From: CBDULX01 sp965368175
GTDB taxonomy: Bacteria; Pseudomonadota; Gammaproteobacteria; SZUA-229
Assembly (NCBI GenBank): GCA_965368175.1
Contig: CBDULX010000030.1
Coordinates: forward strand, 1 to 19,656
Length of the DNA stretch: 19,656 nucleotides
Direction of reading: 5' to 3'
Part shown: positions 5,896-13,385 of the stretch, piece by piece
How the letters are laid out: each line of letters opens with the position of its first letter
Numbering within the stretch: the stretch's first letter is position 1
Notes under the pieces: model-generated
Database searches by the model: none
The model's input: the letters and a program-made list of their open reading frames with translations, nothing else
Told to the model about the DNA's origin: nothing
Made by a program: the position numbers and the translations under genes

Positions 5896-6756
5896 TTAAT
5901 CACCAGTCTCTGAGCTTAATTCGATCTCCTCCTGGATCCCCATACTGGATTCGATTCCCCGCATCACACGTTCCAGATGGAGATTAATACTGCTGGCCAT
6001 CAAACGTCTATGATCAACCCCTTCGATCCAGCCAAATATGGATGCCCTTAACTGGTCTTCGGTACGCACGTACTGTTCAATATCATAGGCCAGTTTTTGA
6101 TATTCAGAAGTAGTGGGACTCACAGCCAGTGCCTCAAGTAGCTGATTCAGTGGCTCCAGCCAAACCACTGATGATTCATCCAGACCCAGCTCTTCAGGCT
6201 GAATATCCGTCACAGCTTTATCCTGAGCGCCAATCCAGATGCGGAAACTTATCTGCTGCAGGGAGTGGTATAGCGGTTCGGTAGACACGATAAAAATTAG
6301 CAAATTAGGTGTATTGGCCACAAACTGCACATCGCTATAGGACCATACTTTGGAGCGAATAAATTCATACAGACGGATGTGCTGCATGAATTCAGCCATC
6401 TGCAACTGATCAAGAATCAGAATAGTGCTAGCCCCCTCACTCAAAGCACAGGCTTCGGTCATTACACGATCAAACGGTGAAGTGGGAGGCTCCCTGGACT
6501 GTTCTTCCCCATCATGTATACGAATGACGTCAGGCTGTGGCCGTTCGGTACCAAATTCGTAATACAACAGGTGGTCATATTGCAGCGCCTGCCCGAGAGC
6601 ATGGGCAAAAGCTGTTTTACGGCGTCCTGAATCTCCATCGACATTCAAACATCGAATATTGTCATTGGGGGTGTTCAGTAAACACTGCACTTCATAATCA
6701 TAACTATCACGGGATTCAAACCCGTATTCGGCCAGAGCCTGTTTGAGTGACTGCAT
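5896..6756 (-). CDS. P-loop (AAA-like) ATPase of unknown function
   Basis: This 286-residue cytoplasmic protein has a Walker A motif GDSGRRKT (41-48, Lys47) and a hydrophobic Walker B strand STILILDQ (110-117). A later strand NLLIFIVSTEP (151-161) suits sensor 1. The usual catalytic Glu after the Walker B Asp116 is replaced by Gln117. A helical C-terminal half (about 200-275) follows. The nearest general resemblance is to small MoxR/ExeA-like ATPases, but I cannot name a family. It precedes the DUF6573-like pair and the response regulator on the same strand, 280 nt apart. No strong ribosome-binding site precedes the ATG, which is in a very AT-rich leader. Confidence 0.75.
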   Translation of the reverse strand: MQSLKQALAEYGFESRDSYDYEVQCLLNTPNDNIRCLNVDGDSGRRKTAFAHALGQALQYDHLLYYEFGTERPQPDVIRIHDGEEQSREPPTSPFDRVMTEACALSEGASTILILDQLQMAEFMQHIRLYEFIRSKVWSYSDVQFVANTPNLLIFIVSTEPLYHSLQQISFRIWIGAQDKAVTDIQPEELGLDESSVVWLEPLNQLLEALAVSPTTSEYQKLAYDIEQYVRTEDQLRASIFGWIEGVDHRRLMASSINLHLERVMRGIESSMGIQEEIELSSETGD

Positions 6757-6787
6757 ATTTCGTGTATGTTCAGTTTATTTACAGGTA

Positions 6788-6793
6788 ATTATA
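6788..6793 (-). promoter_or_regulatory. Candidate -10 box upstream of the ATPase gene
   Basis: A perfect TATAAT on the minus strand lies 32 nt before the ATPase ATG in an AT-rich stretch. No -35 hexamer is found at 16-18 bp, so activity may need an activator or the call may be chance. Confidence 0.3.
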
Positions 6794-6810
6794 TAGCTAA
6801 AGAATAAATA

Positions 6811-6954
6811 ATGACTGACAAGCATGGTCCTGAATTATTAATTCGCGGCCACACCCCAGTTAAGACTGGATATAGAATAAAACCGGGCATCCGAGTGACA
6901 CCCCTGCCCCCAAAGACCCACCGTTCCTGTGAAATAACTAGAAACTGCGGGTAA
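6811..6954 (+). CDS. Possible 47-residue basic peptide (weak)
   Basis: A short plus-strand frame runs from ATG 6811 to TAA 6952-6954. The predicted peptide is basic and proline-rich in the middle (VTPLPPKTH), with two cysteines near the end and no signal or membrane segment. The ribosome-binding site is at best AAAGAA. It overlaps the end of mreD on the other strand by 17 nt. I do not recognise it; it may be a chance frame in an otherwise empty 180-nt spacer. Confidence 0.2.
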   Translation: MTDKHGPELLIRGHTPVKTGYRIKPGIRVTPLPPKTHRSCEITRNCG

Positions 6955-7429
6955 GTGTAAATCGTCGACGAATATCACGAAGAACAATGAACAGCCAGGG
7001 CCAGATAAGGGCGCCTATGAAGCTGGGCAGGAAATAAATGCCAGCATCCGGCGCCTGGCCGACTATGCCGCTCACCCAGAGCACCAGCAACTGCTTGACC
7101 ATGAGCAGAACAAATACCACCATAGCCTGTTGTACCAGCGAAAAAACCCGGATCCGCAAATATTGCAAATGCACCAGATACACCACGAGCACCAGTCCGA
7201 TGGCATGTTGCCCCAGAATGGCTCCCTGAGTCACATCCAGTAACAGACCAAATATCCAGGCCACAGTGACTCCGATCTGCTCAGGTATGGCCATGGCCCA
7301 GTAGATCAATACCAGGGTGACCCAGTCTGGACGAAATGGCTGGGCCCAGTCAGGCAAGGGAAACATTTCCAGCATCAGGGCGAGAATCACTGTGGGCAGT
7401 ACTACCCGATAACACTTACTCGTCAGCAT
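6938..7429 (-). CDS. mreD: Rod shape-determining membrane protein MreD
   Basis: This 163-residue inner-membrane partner of MreC in the elongasome has five or six hydrophobic spans (e.g. VVLPTVILALMLEM, WVTLVLIYWAMA, IGLVLVVYLVHL, MVVFVLLMVKQLLVLWVSGIV) and a basic C terminus (RDIRRRFTLTRSF). The ATG at 7429 is chosen because GGAGG lies 6 nt before it and the protein then has the family length; a longer frame reaching 7564 would run antisense-free but out of frame inside mreC. The first 14 nt overlap the end of mreC, so translation is probably coupled. No maf or rng follows, unlike in several relatives. Confidence 0.93.
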   Translation of the reverse strand: MLTSKCYRVVLPTVILALMLEMFPLPDWAQPFRPDWVTLVLIYWAMAIPEQIGVTVAWIFGLLLDVTQGAILGQHAIGLVLVVYLVHLQYLRIRVFSLVQQAMVVFVLLMVKQLLVLWVSGIVGQAPDAGIYFLPSFIGALIWPWLFIVLRDIRRRFTLTRSF

Positions 7430-8282
7430 GGTTAGCCTCCGGAGGTATCGAGCTTTCGGGAGGATTGTGCCAGACCAGCAACATTTCTCGCCCCTTGTCC
7501 AGATGGGCAATGGGCTCTGCGATGACTCGAGCAAAGGTTTCGCCAGCCGGGCGCTCAATTTCACTGATCCGCCCGACTGGGTAATTGGGTGGAAAACGCT
7601 GCCCCAGCCCGGAAGTCACTATAAGGTCGCCGATTTCTATATCGGCATTATGAGGTATGTAACGCAGCTCCAGTTTATCCACCTGGCCAGTGCCAAAGGC
7701 AGTGCTGCGCATGCCGTTACGATTTACCTGCACCGGGATCGCGTGACTGGGATCAGAGATCAGCATTGCAGTGGCCGAATACGCACCGAGGTGCACAATC
7801 TGGCCCACAACACCCCAGGCATCAATTACCGGCTGCCCCAGGTACACCGATTGTCTGTGCCCCTTATTAATAATGACCTGCTGTTTGTAAGGATCAAGAT
7901 CCACCGACAGCAATTCAGCCACCAGCACCTTTTGAGCTACTTTAGGCTTGGCGCTGAGCATCTTGCGCAGGCGATCATTTTCTTTTTCAAGGATACTAAG
8001 TTTTTGCAGGCTAACCTGAGAACGCAGTAGTTGCTCTTTTAATTTGCGATTTTCGTCCAGCAGCTGCTCATGATTCGCCAGCGATTCTTCAGTCCAGCTG
8101 AAAAACCTCAGCGGCAGGTTTATGGTGTAACGCAGTGGGGAGATAAGAACAGATTCCAGCGCACCTCGGAATTTTTCCATATGTTGCCAGCGATGATCCA
8201 CTGTCATTAGCATGATCGACACGATAACCAGAAAAATCGTGCGTAATGTAACCGAAGGTCCTCGCAGGAATATCTGTTGCAT
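7416..8282 (-). CDS. mreC: Rod shape-determining protein MreC
   Basis: This 288-residue bitopic periplasmic scaffold links MreB to the cell-wall synthases. It has a short cytoplasmic N terminus, one membrane span at about residues 12-28 (LRTIFLVIVSIMLMTVD) and a coiled coil from about 66 to 110 (HEQLLDENRKLKEQLL...LEKENDRLRKML). The beta-rich periplasmic domain contains INKGHRQSVYLGQPV, LISDPSHAIPVQV and GDLIVTSGLGQRFPPNYPVG. Length and order match the family. It starts 25 nt after mreB and overlaps mreD by 14 nt, so the three genes form one unit. Confidence 0.97.
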   Translation of the reverse strand: MQQIFLRGPSVTLRTIFLVIVSIMLMTVDHRWQHMEKFRGALESVLISPLRYTINLPLRFFSWTEESLANHEQLLDENRKLKEQLLRSQVSLQKLSILEKENDRLRKMLSAKPKVAQKVLVAELLSVDLDPYKQQVIINKGHRQSVYLGQPVIDAWGVVGQIVHLGAYSATAMLISDPSHAIPVQVNRNGMRSTAFGTGQVDKLELRYIPHNADIEIGDLIVTSGLGQRFPPNYPVGRISEIERPAGETFARVIAEPIAHLDKGREMLLVWHNPPESSIPPEANHADE

Positions 8283-8307
8283 TGTCGATCACGCTTTGAA
8301 TGAGTTG

Positions 8308-9357
8308 TTATTCAACAGCCAGGAAGTCGCCACCGTGTTCGTCGATCAGTTCCAGCACTCGACCACCTCCACGGGCAACACAGGTTAGTGGCTCTTCTGC
8401 CAGAATTACCGGCAAGCCGGTTTCTTCCATTAACAGGCGATCCAGATCACGCAACAGCGCACCACCACCGGTTAACACAATACCACGCTCTGCCACATCG
8501 GCACCCAGTTCAGGCGGAGTCTGTTCCAGCGCTGTTTTCACCGCACTGACGATACCGTGTAAGGGTTCCTGCAGAGCTTCCAGGATTTCATTGCTGGTTA
8601 AAGTAAAACTCCTTGGTATACCTTCAGACAGATTTCGACCCTTAACTTCGATTTCCAGCAATTCCTTACCCGGGTAGGCAGAACCAATTTGTTGTTTGAT
8701 GCGTTCGGCGGTGGATTCACCAATCAGAATACCGTAGTTACGGCGTACATAACTGATAATACCTTCGTCGAACTTGTCACCACCGATACGAACCGATGCC
8801 GAATACACTATGCCGTTCAGGGAAATTACGGCCACTTCGGAAGTACCACCTCCGATATCCAGCACCATAGAACCGCGAGGCTCATCCACCGGCATACCGG
8901 CACCAATAGCTGCGGCCATCGGTTCTTCAATCAGATACACTCGACGGGCACCGGCACCCATGGCCGATTCGCGGATGGCCCGGCGTTCCACCTGGGTTGC
9001 GCCACAGGGCACACAGATCAATACCCGTGGGCTGGGGCGCAACATGGCACTTTCGTGTACTTGACGGATAAAGTGCTGCAGCATTTTTTCGGTAATATGG
9101 AAGTCAGCTATCACACCGTCGCGCATAGGGCGAATCGCAGTGATGTTCTGCGGGGTACGACCCAGCATGCGTTTTGCTTCGTGGCCATAGGCTTCGATTG
9201 CTTTCGGACCACCGGGACCACGGTCCTGTCGGATAGCAACCACAGAGGGTTCATCCAGTACAATACCTTTACCGCGGGCATAGATCAGAGTGTTTGCGGT
9301 ACCAAGATCAATCGATAAATCATTTGAGAACATACCCCGTAGACGTTTCAGAAACAT
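8308..9357 (-). CDS. mreB: Actin-like cell-shape protein MreB
   Basis: This 349-residue bacterial actin forms membrane-bound filaments that guide lateral wall growth. The nucleotide-fold motifs are SIDLGTANTLIY (phosphate 1, near 15), VLDIGGGTSEVAVIS (phosphate 2) and VLTGGGALLRDLDRLL (adenosine). The N-terminal MFLKRLRGMF is an amphipathic membrane anchor. The Gly-rich CVARGGGR near the end is typical of the family. The start is placed by similarity to E. coli MreB; its ribosome-binding site is weak (AGG about 12 nt upstream). It leads the mreBCD unit and is divergent from gatC across 211 nt. Confidence 0.98.
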   Translation of the reverse strand: MFLKRLRGMFSNDLSIDLGTANTLIYARGKGIVLDEPSVVAIRQDRGPGGPKAIEAYGHEAKRMLGRTPQNITAIRPMRDGVIADFHITEKMLQHFIRQVHESAMLRPSPRVLICVPCGATQVERRAIRESAMGAGARRVYLIEEPMAAAIGAGMPVDEPRGSMVLDIGGGTSEVAVISLNGIVYSASVRIGGDKFDEGIISYVRRNYGILIGESTAERIKQQIGSAYPGKELLEIEVKGRNLSEGIPRSFTLTSNEILEALQEPLHGIVSAVKTALEQTPPELGADVAERGIVLTGGGALLRDLDRLLMEETGLPVILAEEPLTCVARGGGRVLELIDEHGGDFLAVE

Positions 9358-9486
9358 TGCGTGTGGTCGACCTGTTGTATTTTGATTTTATAAAAATGGG
9401 GCTTTCATTTGTGGAAGCTCATTAAACTAGGCGCTACTCTATCAACGTGCGTGTTCCAGAGCAAGTACGTCAGTGGTTTCAGAGTG

Positions 9487-9492
9487 TATAAT
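9487..9492 (+). promoter_or_regulatory. Candidate -10 box of the gatCAB promoter
   Basis: A perfect TATAAT lies 76 nt before gatC in the mreB-gatC spacer. No convincing -35 is seen 16-18 bp upstream. For mreB on the other strand the best guess is TATAAA near 9390, also with a poor -35. Both assignments are tentative. Confidence 0.4.
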
Positions 9493-9568
9493 GTGATAAT
9501 TTTGCGCGGTTTTAGACATAATTATCATATTTCTAATTCGCACCATCAATTTTCACACGGAGAACAGC

Positions 9569-9856
9569 ATGTCATTGGGACCCGATGATGTAAAAAATAT
9601 CGCCCAACTGGCGCGACTCGATATCGATGAAAACGCGATTGAAGACTACGCCAGTAATCTGTCCAGCATCCTGGATCTGGTTGAACAGATGAATTCGGTA
9701 GATACCACCGATGTCCTGCCTATGGCCCATCCACAGGATGTCGCACAACGGTTGCGGGATGATGTAGTGACTGAACAGAACCAGCGAGAGCAATTCCAGA
9801 AGATTGCACCCCACACTGAAGCCGGTTTGTATCTGGTGCCTAAAGTTATCGAATAA
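9569..9856 (+). CDS. gatC: Asp/Glu-tRNA amidotransferase subunit C
   Basis: This 95-residue small subunit of GatCAB wraps around GatA and stabilises the GatA-GatB interface. Family features are DVKNIAQLARLDI at the N terminus, LSSILDLVEQMNSVDT in the middle, PMAHPQDVAQRLRDD, and a C terminus ending in FQKIAPHTEAGLYLVPKVIE. Length matches. ACGGAGAA precedes the ATG at a good distance. It is the first gene of gatCAB, 25 nt before gatA. It helps amidate mischarged Glu-tRNA(Gln) and/or Asp-tRNA(Asn); which substrate is used depends on whether GlnRS and AsnRS are encoded elsewhere. Confidence 0.96.
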   Translation: MSLGPDDVKNIAQLARLDIDENAIEDYASNLSSILDLVEQMNSVDTTDVLPMAHPQDVAQRLRDDVVTEQNQREQFQKIAPHTEAGLYLVPKVIE

Positions 9857-9881
9857 TCCCCACTGGAATTCAGGATAAACC

Positions 9882-11339
9882 ATGTATCACACAAAAACTC
9901 TGGCTGAATTATCAGCCATGCTGGAATCTGGAGAGGTCAGCTCGGTTGAATTGACCCAGTCTTTTATTGACCGCATCAAACAACTGGATCCGCAACTCAA
10001 CAGCTTTATCACAGTAACGGAAACGCAGGCACTGGCACAGGCCAAAGCCGCCGATCAGCAACGCGCTGCCGGCAAGGCAGGCCCCTTGACCGGAGTGCCT
10101 GTCGCCCATAAAGATATTTTCTGCACTCTGGATGTAAAAACCAGCTGTGGCTCAAAAATGCTGGATAATTTCATATCGCCCTACAATGCCACCGTGGTGG
10201 AAAAAATGGCTGAAGCCGGCGTGGTGATGCTGGGCAAAACCAATATGGATGAATTCGCCATGGGCTCATCCAACGAAACCAGTTATTACGGCCCGGTAAA
10301 AAACCCATGGAACACTCAGGCGGTGCCTGGCGGTTCCTCCGGTGGCTCAGCGGCTGCTGTAGCCGCACGGCTGACCCCTGCCGCTACTGGTACCGACACC
10401 GGCGGCTCAATCCGGCAACCGGCTTCCCTGTGCGGCATCACTGGCCTCAAGCCTTCCTATGGTCGGGTGTCCCGTTACGGCATGATCGCCTTCGCCTCCA
10501 GCCTGGATCAGGCCGGCCCTATGGCACAAACTGCAGAGGATTGCGCCCTGCTGCTCAATGCCATGTCTGGCTTCGACCCCAGGGACTCCACCTCGCTGGA
10601 GAAAGCAGTATCGGATTACACCCAGGATCTTAACAACAGCCTCAAGGGCCTGAAAATTGGCTTACCGAAAGAGTATTTCGGTGAAGGCCTGGATCCTGAT
10701 GTGGCCCTAGTGGTTAACCAGGCCATTGAGCAATACAAATCCATGGGCGCAGAACTGGTGGAAATCAGCCTGCCCAACACTCACCTGGCAGTACCGGTTT
10801 ACTATGTGGTGGCCCCGGCGGAATGTTCATCCAATCTGTCACGCTTTGATGGTGTTCGATTCGGTTATCGCTGCGAAGACCCCAAAGACCTGGAAGACCT
10901 GTATAAACGCTCTCGTGGAGAAGGCTTTGGTGACGAAGTCAAACGTCGCATTATGGTGGGTGCCTACGCTTTATCCGCCGGTTATTACGATGCTTATTAT
11001 CTGAAGGCCCAGCAATTACGTCGCCTGATTTCCGAAGATTTCACCCGAGCCTTCGAACAGGTAGATGTAATCATGGGCCCATCATCACCGGAAGTAGCCT
11101 TTAACATTGGTGAAAAAGCCGATGATCCAGTGTCCATGTATTTATCAGACATCTACACCATAGCGGTAAATCTCGCCGGTTTACCGGGTATGAGTATTCC
11201 TGCCGGATTCAGCAAAAACATGCCGGTGGGTTTGCAGATTATTGGTAACTATTTTGATGAAAGCCGCCTGTTAAATGTGGCTCACCAGTACCAGCAACAG
11301 ACTGACTGGCACAAACAGATACCCGAGGCGTTTATATAA
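9882..11339 (+). CDS. gatA: Asp/Glu-tRNA amidotransferase subunit A (amidase)
   Basis: This 485-residue glutaminase subunit of GatCAB releases ammonia for tRNA amidation. The amidase-signature triad is visible: Lys77 (GVPVAHKDIF), Ser152 in the PGGSSGGSAAAVAA loop and Ser176 in GTDTGGSIRQPAS. Other blocks are GKTNMDEFAMGSSNE and GLPGMSIPAGF near the C terminus. Full family length. CAGGA precedes the ATG. The gene is in operon order gatC-gatA-gatB; a 65-bp palindromic repeat occupies the space between its stop and gatB. Confidence 0.98.
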   Translation: MYHTKTLAELSAMLESGEVSSVELTQSFIDRIKQLDPQLNSFITVTETQALAQAKAADQQRAAGKAGPLTGVPVAHKDIFCTLDVKTSCGSKMLDNFISPYNATVVEKMAEAGVVMLGKTNMDEFAMGSSNETSYYGPVKNPWNTQAVPGGSSGGSAAAVAARLTPAATGTDTGGSIRQPASLCGITGLKPSYGRVSRYGMIAFASSLDQAGPMAQTAEDCALLLNAMSGFDPRDSTSLEKAVSDYTQDLNNSLKGLKIGLPKEYFGEGLDPDVALVVNQAIEQYKSMGAELVEISLPNTHLAVPVYYVVAPAECSSNLSRFDGVRFGYRCEDPKDLEDLYKRSRGEGFGDEVKRRIMVGAYALSAGYYDAYYLKAQQLRRLISEDFTRAFEQVDVIMGPSSPEVAFNIGEKADDPVSMYLSDIYTIAVNLAGLPGMSIPAGFSKNMPVGLQIIGNYFDESRLLNVAHQYQQQTDWHKQIPEAFI

Positions 11340-11343
11340 TTTT

Positions 11344-11408
11344 GCCACAGAGTCACAGGGAACACGGAGAACCTACTAATAGCTCTGTGCTCTCTGTGAC
11401 TCTGTGGC
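11344..11408. repeat. Short-period palindromic repeat between gatA and gatB
   Basis: Arms of 26 nt (11344-11369 and 11383-11408) are inverted copies at 23 of 26 positions with a 13-nt loop. Each arm is a loose tandem of an 8-9-nt unit of the type CACAGAGn. It sits five bases after the gatA stop and ends 25 bases before the gatB ATG. Its RNA would fold as a strong hairpin inside the gatCAB message. A related repeat is found after guaD. Confidence 0.8.
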
Positions 11409-11433
11409 CAAACATGATCAAGAGGCATTCTTT

Positions 11434-12870
11434 ATGGAATGGGAAACCGTAATCGGTTTGGAAATACACGCACAACTGCGTACCAAAAGTAAAATTTTCT
11501 CCGGCGCATCCACCGCCTATGGCGCTGAACCTAACACCCAGGCCTGCGCGGTTGACCTGGGCCTGCCCGGTGTGTTGCCGGTGCTGAACAGGGAAGCGGT
11601 GCGCATGGCGGCCAAATTTGGTCTGGCCACCGGCTCCAGAGTCGCAAAACGTTCGGTGTTTGCGCGGAAAAATTATTTTTATCCGGACCTGCCCAAGGGC
11701 TACCAGATTTCTCAGTTCGAGCTACCCATCGTGGCCGAAGGTGAACTGGAAATCGAACTGGACAATGGCAACAAAAAAACCATTGGCATTACCCGCGCCC
11801 ATCTGGAGGAAGATGCCGGTAAATCTTTACACGAAGATTTTCACGGCATGACCGGCATCGACCTGAACCGTGCCGGCACTCCCTTGCTGGAAATAGTTTC
11901 TGAGCCAGACATCCGTTCTGCCAAGGAAGCCGTAGCCTATATGAAAAAAATACATTCTTTAGTGCAGTATCTGGAAATCTGTGATGGCAACATGGCCGAG
12001 GGGTCATTCCGTTGCGATGCCAATGTATCGGTTCGTCCCAGAGGTCAGAAAGAGTTTGGCACTCGTGCCGAAATCAAAAACATCAACTCCTTTCGTTTTG
12101 TGGAACGGGCCATTAATTACGAAATTGAACGCCAGATCGATGTCATCGAAGCTGGCGGAAAAGTGGTGCAGGAAACCCGGCTCTATGATGCCGACAAGGA
12201 CGAAACACGCTCCATGCGCAGCAAGGAGGAAGCCAATGATTACCGTTACTTCCCCGACCCGGATTTGTTACCGGTAATACTGGATGATGCCTATCTGGAA
12301 GCTGTACGCAGCACTCTGCCAGAACTACCCGATGAAAAACGCAGGCGTCTGGTGAAGGAACTGGGTATTCCGGATTATGATGCCGGCATACTCACCGCCA
12401 GTCGTGAACTGGCCAGCTTTTATGAAACTGTGGTCAAAAAATCCGGTGGTGATGCCAAACTGGCTGCCAACTGGGTCATCGGCGACTTTTCCGGCCGCCT
12501 GAACAAGGAAGGCCTGGAACTGGTCGAGTCACCAGTGAGTGCCGATATGCTTGCAGAAATGCTGAAACGCATCAGCGACAAAACCATTTCCGGTAAAATG
12601 GCCAAGACTGTATTTGATGCCCTGTGGAAAGGTGAAGGCAGTGTCGATGACATCATCAACAAATCCGGTGGTGGCCAGATTACCGATAATTCGGCCATCG
12701 AAGCTATCATTGATGAAGTGATTGCCAACAATCCGAACCAGCTGGAGCAGTACCGTTCAGGTAAAGACAAACTGTTTGGCTTCTTTGTCGGCCAGGTCAT
12801 GAAAGTATCCCAGGGCAAAGCCAACCCGGCGCAGGTAAATGACATCCTGAAGAAAAAGCTGGCGGGATAG
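11434..12870 (+). CDS. gatB: Asp/Glu-tRNA amidotransferase subunit B
   Basis: This 478-residue subunit binds the mischarged tRNA, activates the acyl group with ATP and receives ammonia from GatA. It opens with MEWETVIGLEIHAQLRT and carries FARKNYFYPDLPKGYQISQFE, HLEEDAGK and DYRYFPDPDLLPV, then the helical YqeY-like tail ending near 478 (GQVMKVSQGKANPAQVNDIL). The start at 11434 has AGAGG 8 nt upstream and matches the family N terminus. A longer frame from GTG 11404 begins inside the repeat and is rejected. The hairpin just upstream could modulate gatB expression. Confidence 0.97.
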   Translation: MEWETVIGLEIHAQLRTKSKIFSGASTAYGAEPNTQACAVDLGLPGVLPVLNREAVRMAAKFGLATGSRVAKRSVFARKNYFYPDLPKGYQISQFELPIVAEGELEIELDNGNKKTIGITRAHLEEDAGKSLHEDFHGMTGIDLNRAGTPLLEIVSEPDIRSAKEAVAYMKKIHSLVQYLEICDGNMAEGSFRCDANVSVRPRGQKEFGTRAEIKNINSFRFVERAINYEIERQIDVIEAGGKVVQETRLYDADKDETRSMRSKEEANDYRYFPDPDLLPVILDDAYLEAVRSTLPELPDEKRRRLVKELGIPDYDAGILTASRELASFYETVVKKSGGDAKLAANWVIGDFSGRLNKEGLELVESPVSADMLAEMLKRISDKTISGKMAKTVFDALWKGEGSVDDIINKSGGGQITDNSAIEAIIDEVIANNPNQLEQYRSGKDKLFGFFVGQVMKVSQGKANPAQVNDILKKKLAG

Positions 12871-12912
12871 TTCAAGTTAAGAACTGATACCGAGTAACCG
12901 GTGGGCTAACCT

Positions 12913-13343
12913 GGGAGGCTCTGATTAAGTCTGGTTAAATTTAGGCTGAGATAAAAGTGTTTAGATTTCTCACGAAGTGAGGCGGAATAGTTATTTTCTA
13001 TTGCAACGAACTTTGGGAGAGATCTGGACGCTTTTAGCTAGGGAACCTCTGATTAAGTATATGATGGCTTCTGCGTGGCCTGAAGTGTGCAGTTGCAAGA
13101 CGCAAAGCGCCGTTAATGGCCTTAGTCCTTAATAAGGTTTGCAACGCAGCAAATGTACACTTCAGGTCTCGCCCGAAGGGGCTTACAGGCTTATCCGTGC
13201 TCTGCGTTATGACTTTTCGACAGGTGACCAACCTGCTTTCAAAGCCATGTCTTGATCACGAACAAGCCTGTAAGCCAGAAGCATCATATAATTGATCAGA
13301 GGCTCCCTGGCATAAAACAATCACGACTTGATCAGAGCACCCC
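12913..13343. mobile_element. Outer MITE-like element (element 2), interrupted
   Basis: GGGAGGCTCTGATTAAGTC (12913-12931) and the inverted GACTTGATCAGAGCACCCC (13325-13343) match at 16 of 19 positions, enclosing 431 bp with no supported gene. The stretch 12932-13040 between the left end and the inner element shows no frame or recognised motif. No clear flanking duplication is seen. The pair of ends encloses element 3, so it looks like a host element broken by a later insertion. Only the ends support the call. Confidence 0.55.
13041..13307. mobile_element. Inner MITE-like element (element 3)
   Basis: Inverted ends of about 31 bp (13041-13072 and 13277-13307) agree except for a few substitutions and one extra base; the outermost bases are GGGAACCTCTGATTAA on the left. 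Inside lie two more dyads: CCTGAAGTGT/ACACTTCAGG (13079-13088, 13157-13166) and GGCTTACAGGCTT/AAGCCTGTAAGCC (13180-13192, 13264-13276). No transposase is encoded. Possible degenerate target duplication CTAG/CTGG if the end is counted one base inward. Ends resemble element 1 near coq7. Confidence 0.75.
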
Positions 13344-13385
13344 TAAAGCCCACCTTTTTTTGATAAACCCAATTCACAGAGAACC

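Noticed and set aside
7430..7564. N-terminal extension of mreD
   Set aside because: It would run inside mreC in another frame; the ATG at 7429 has GGAGG and gives the family length.
8689..9318. Long plus-strand frame antisense to mreB
   Set aside because: Shadow of mreB; composition is an artefact of its codon pattern and there is no ribosome-binding site.
11404..11433. Upstream GTG start for gatB
   Set aside because: It starts inside the palindromic repeat; GatB proteins begin at MEWETVIGLE.
12420..12875. 151-codon frame antisense to gatB
   Set aside because: Serine/proline-rich antisense shadow of a secure gene.
13034..13231. 65-codon minus-strand frame
   Set aside because: Lies wholly within the inner MITE-like element and shows no protein features.
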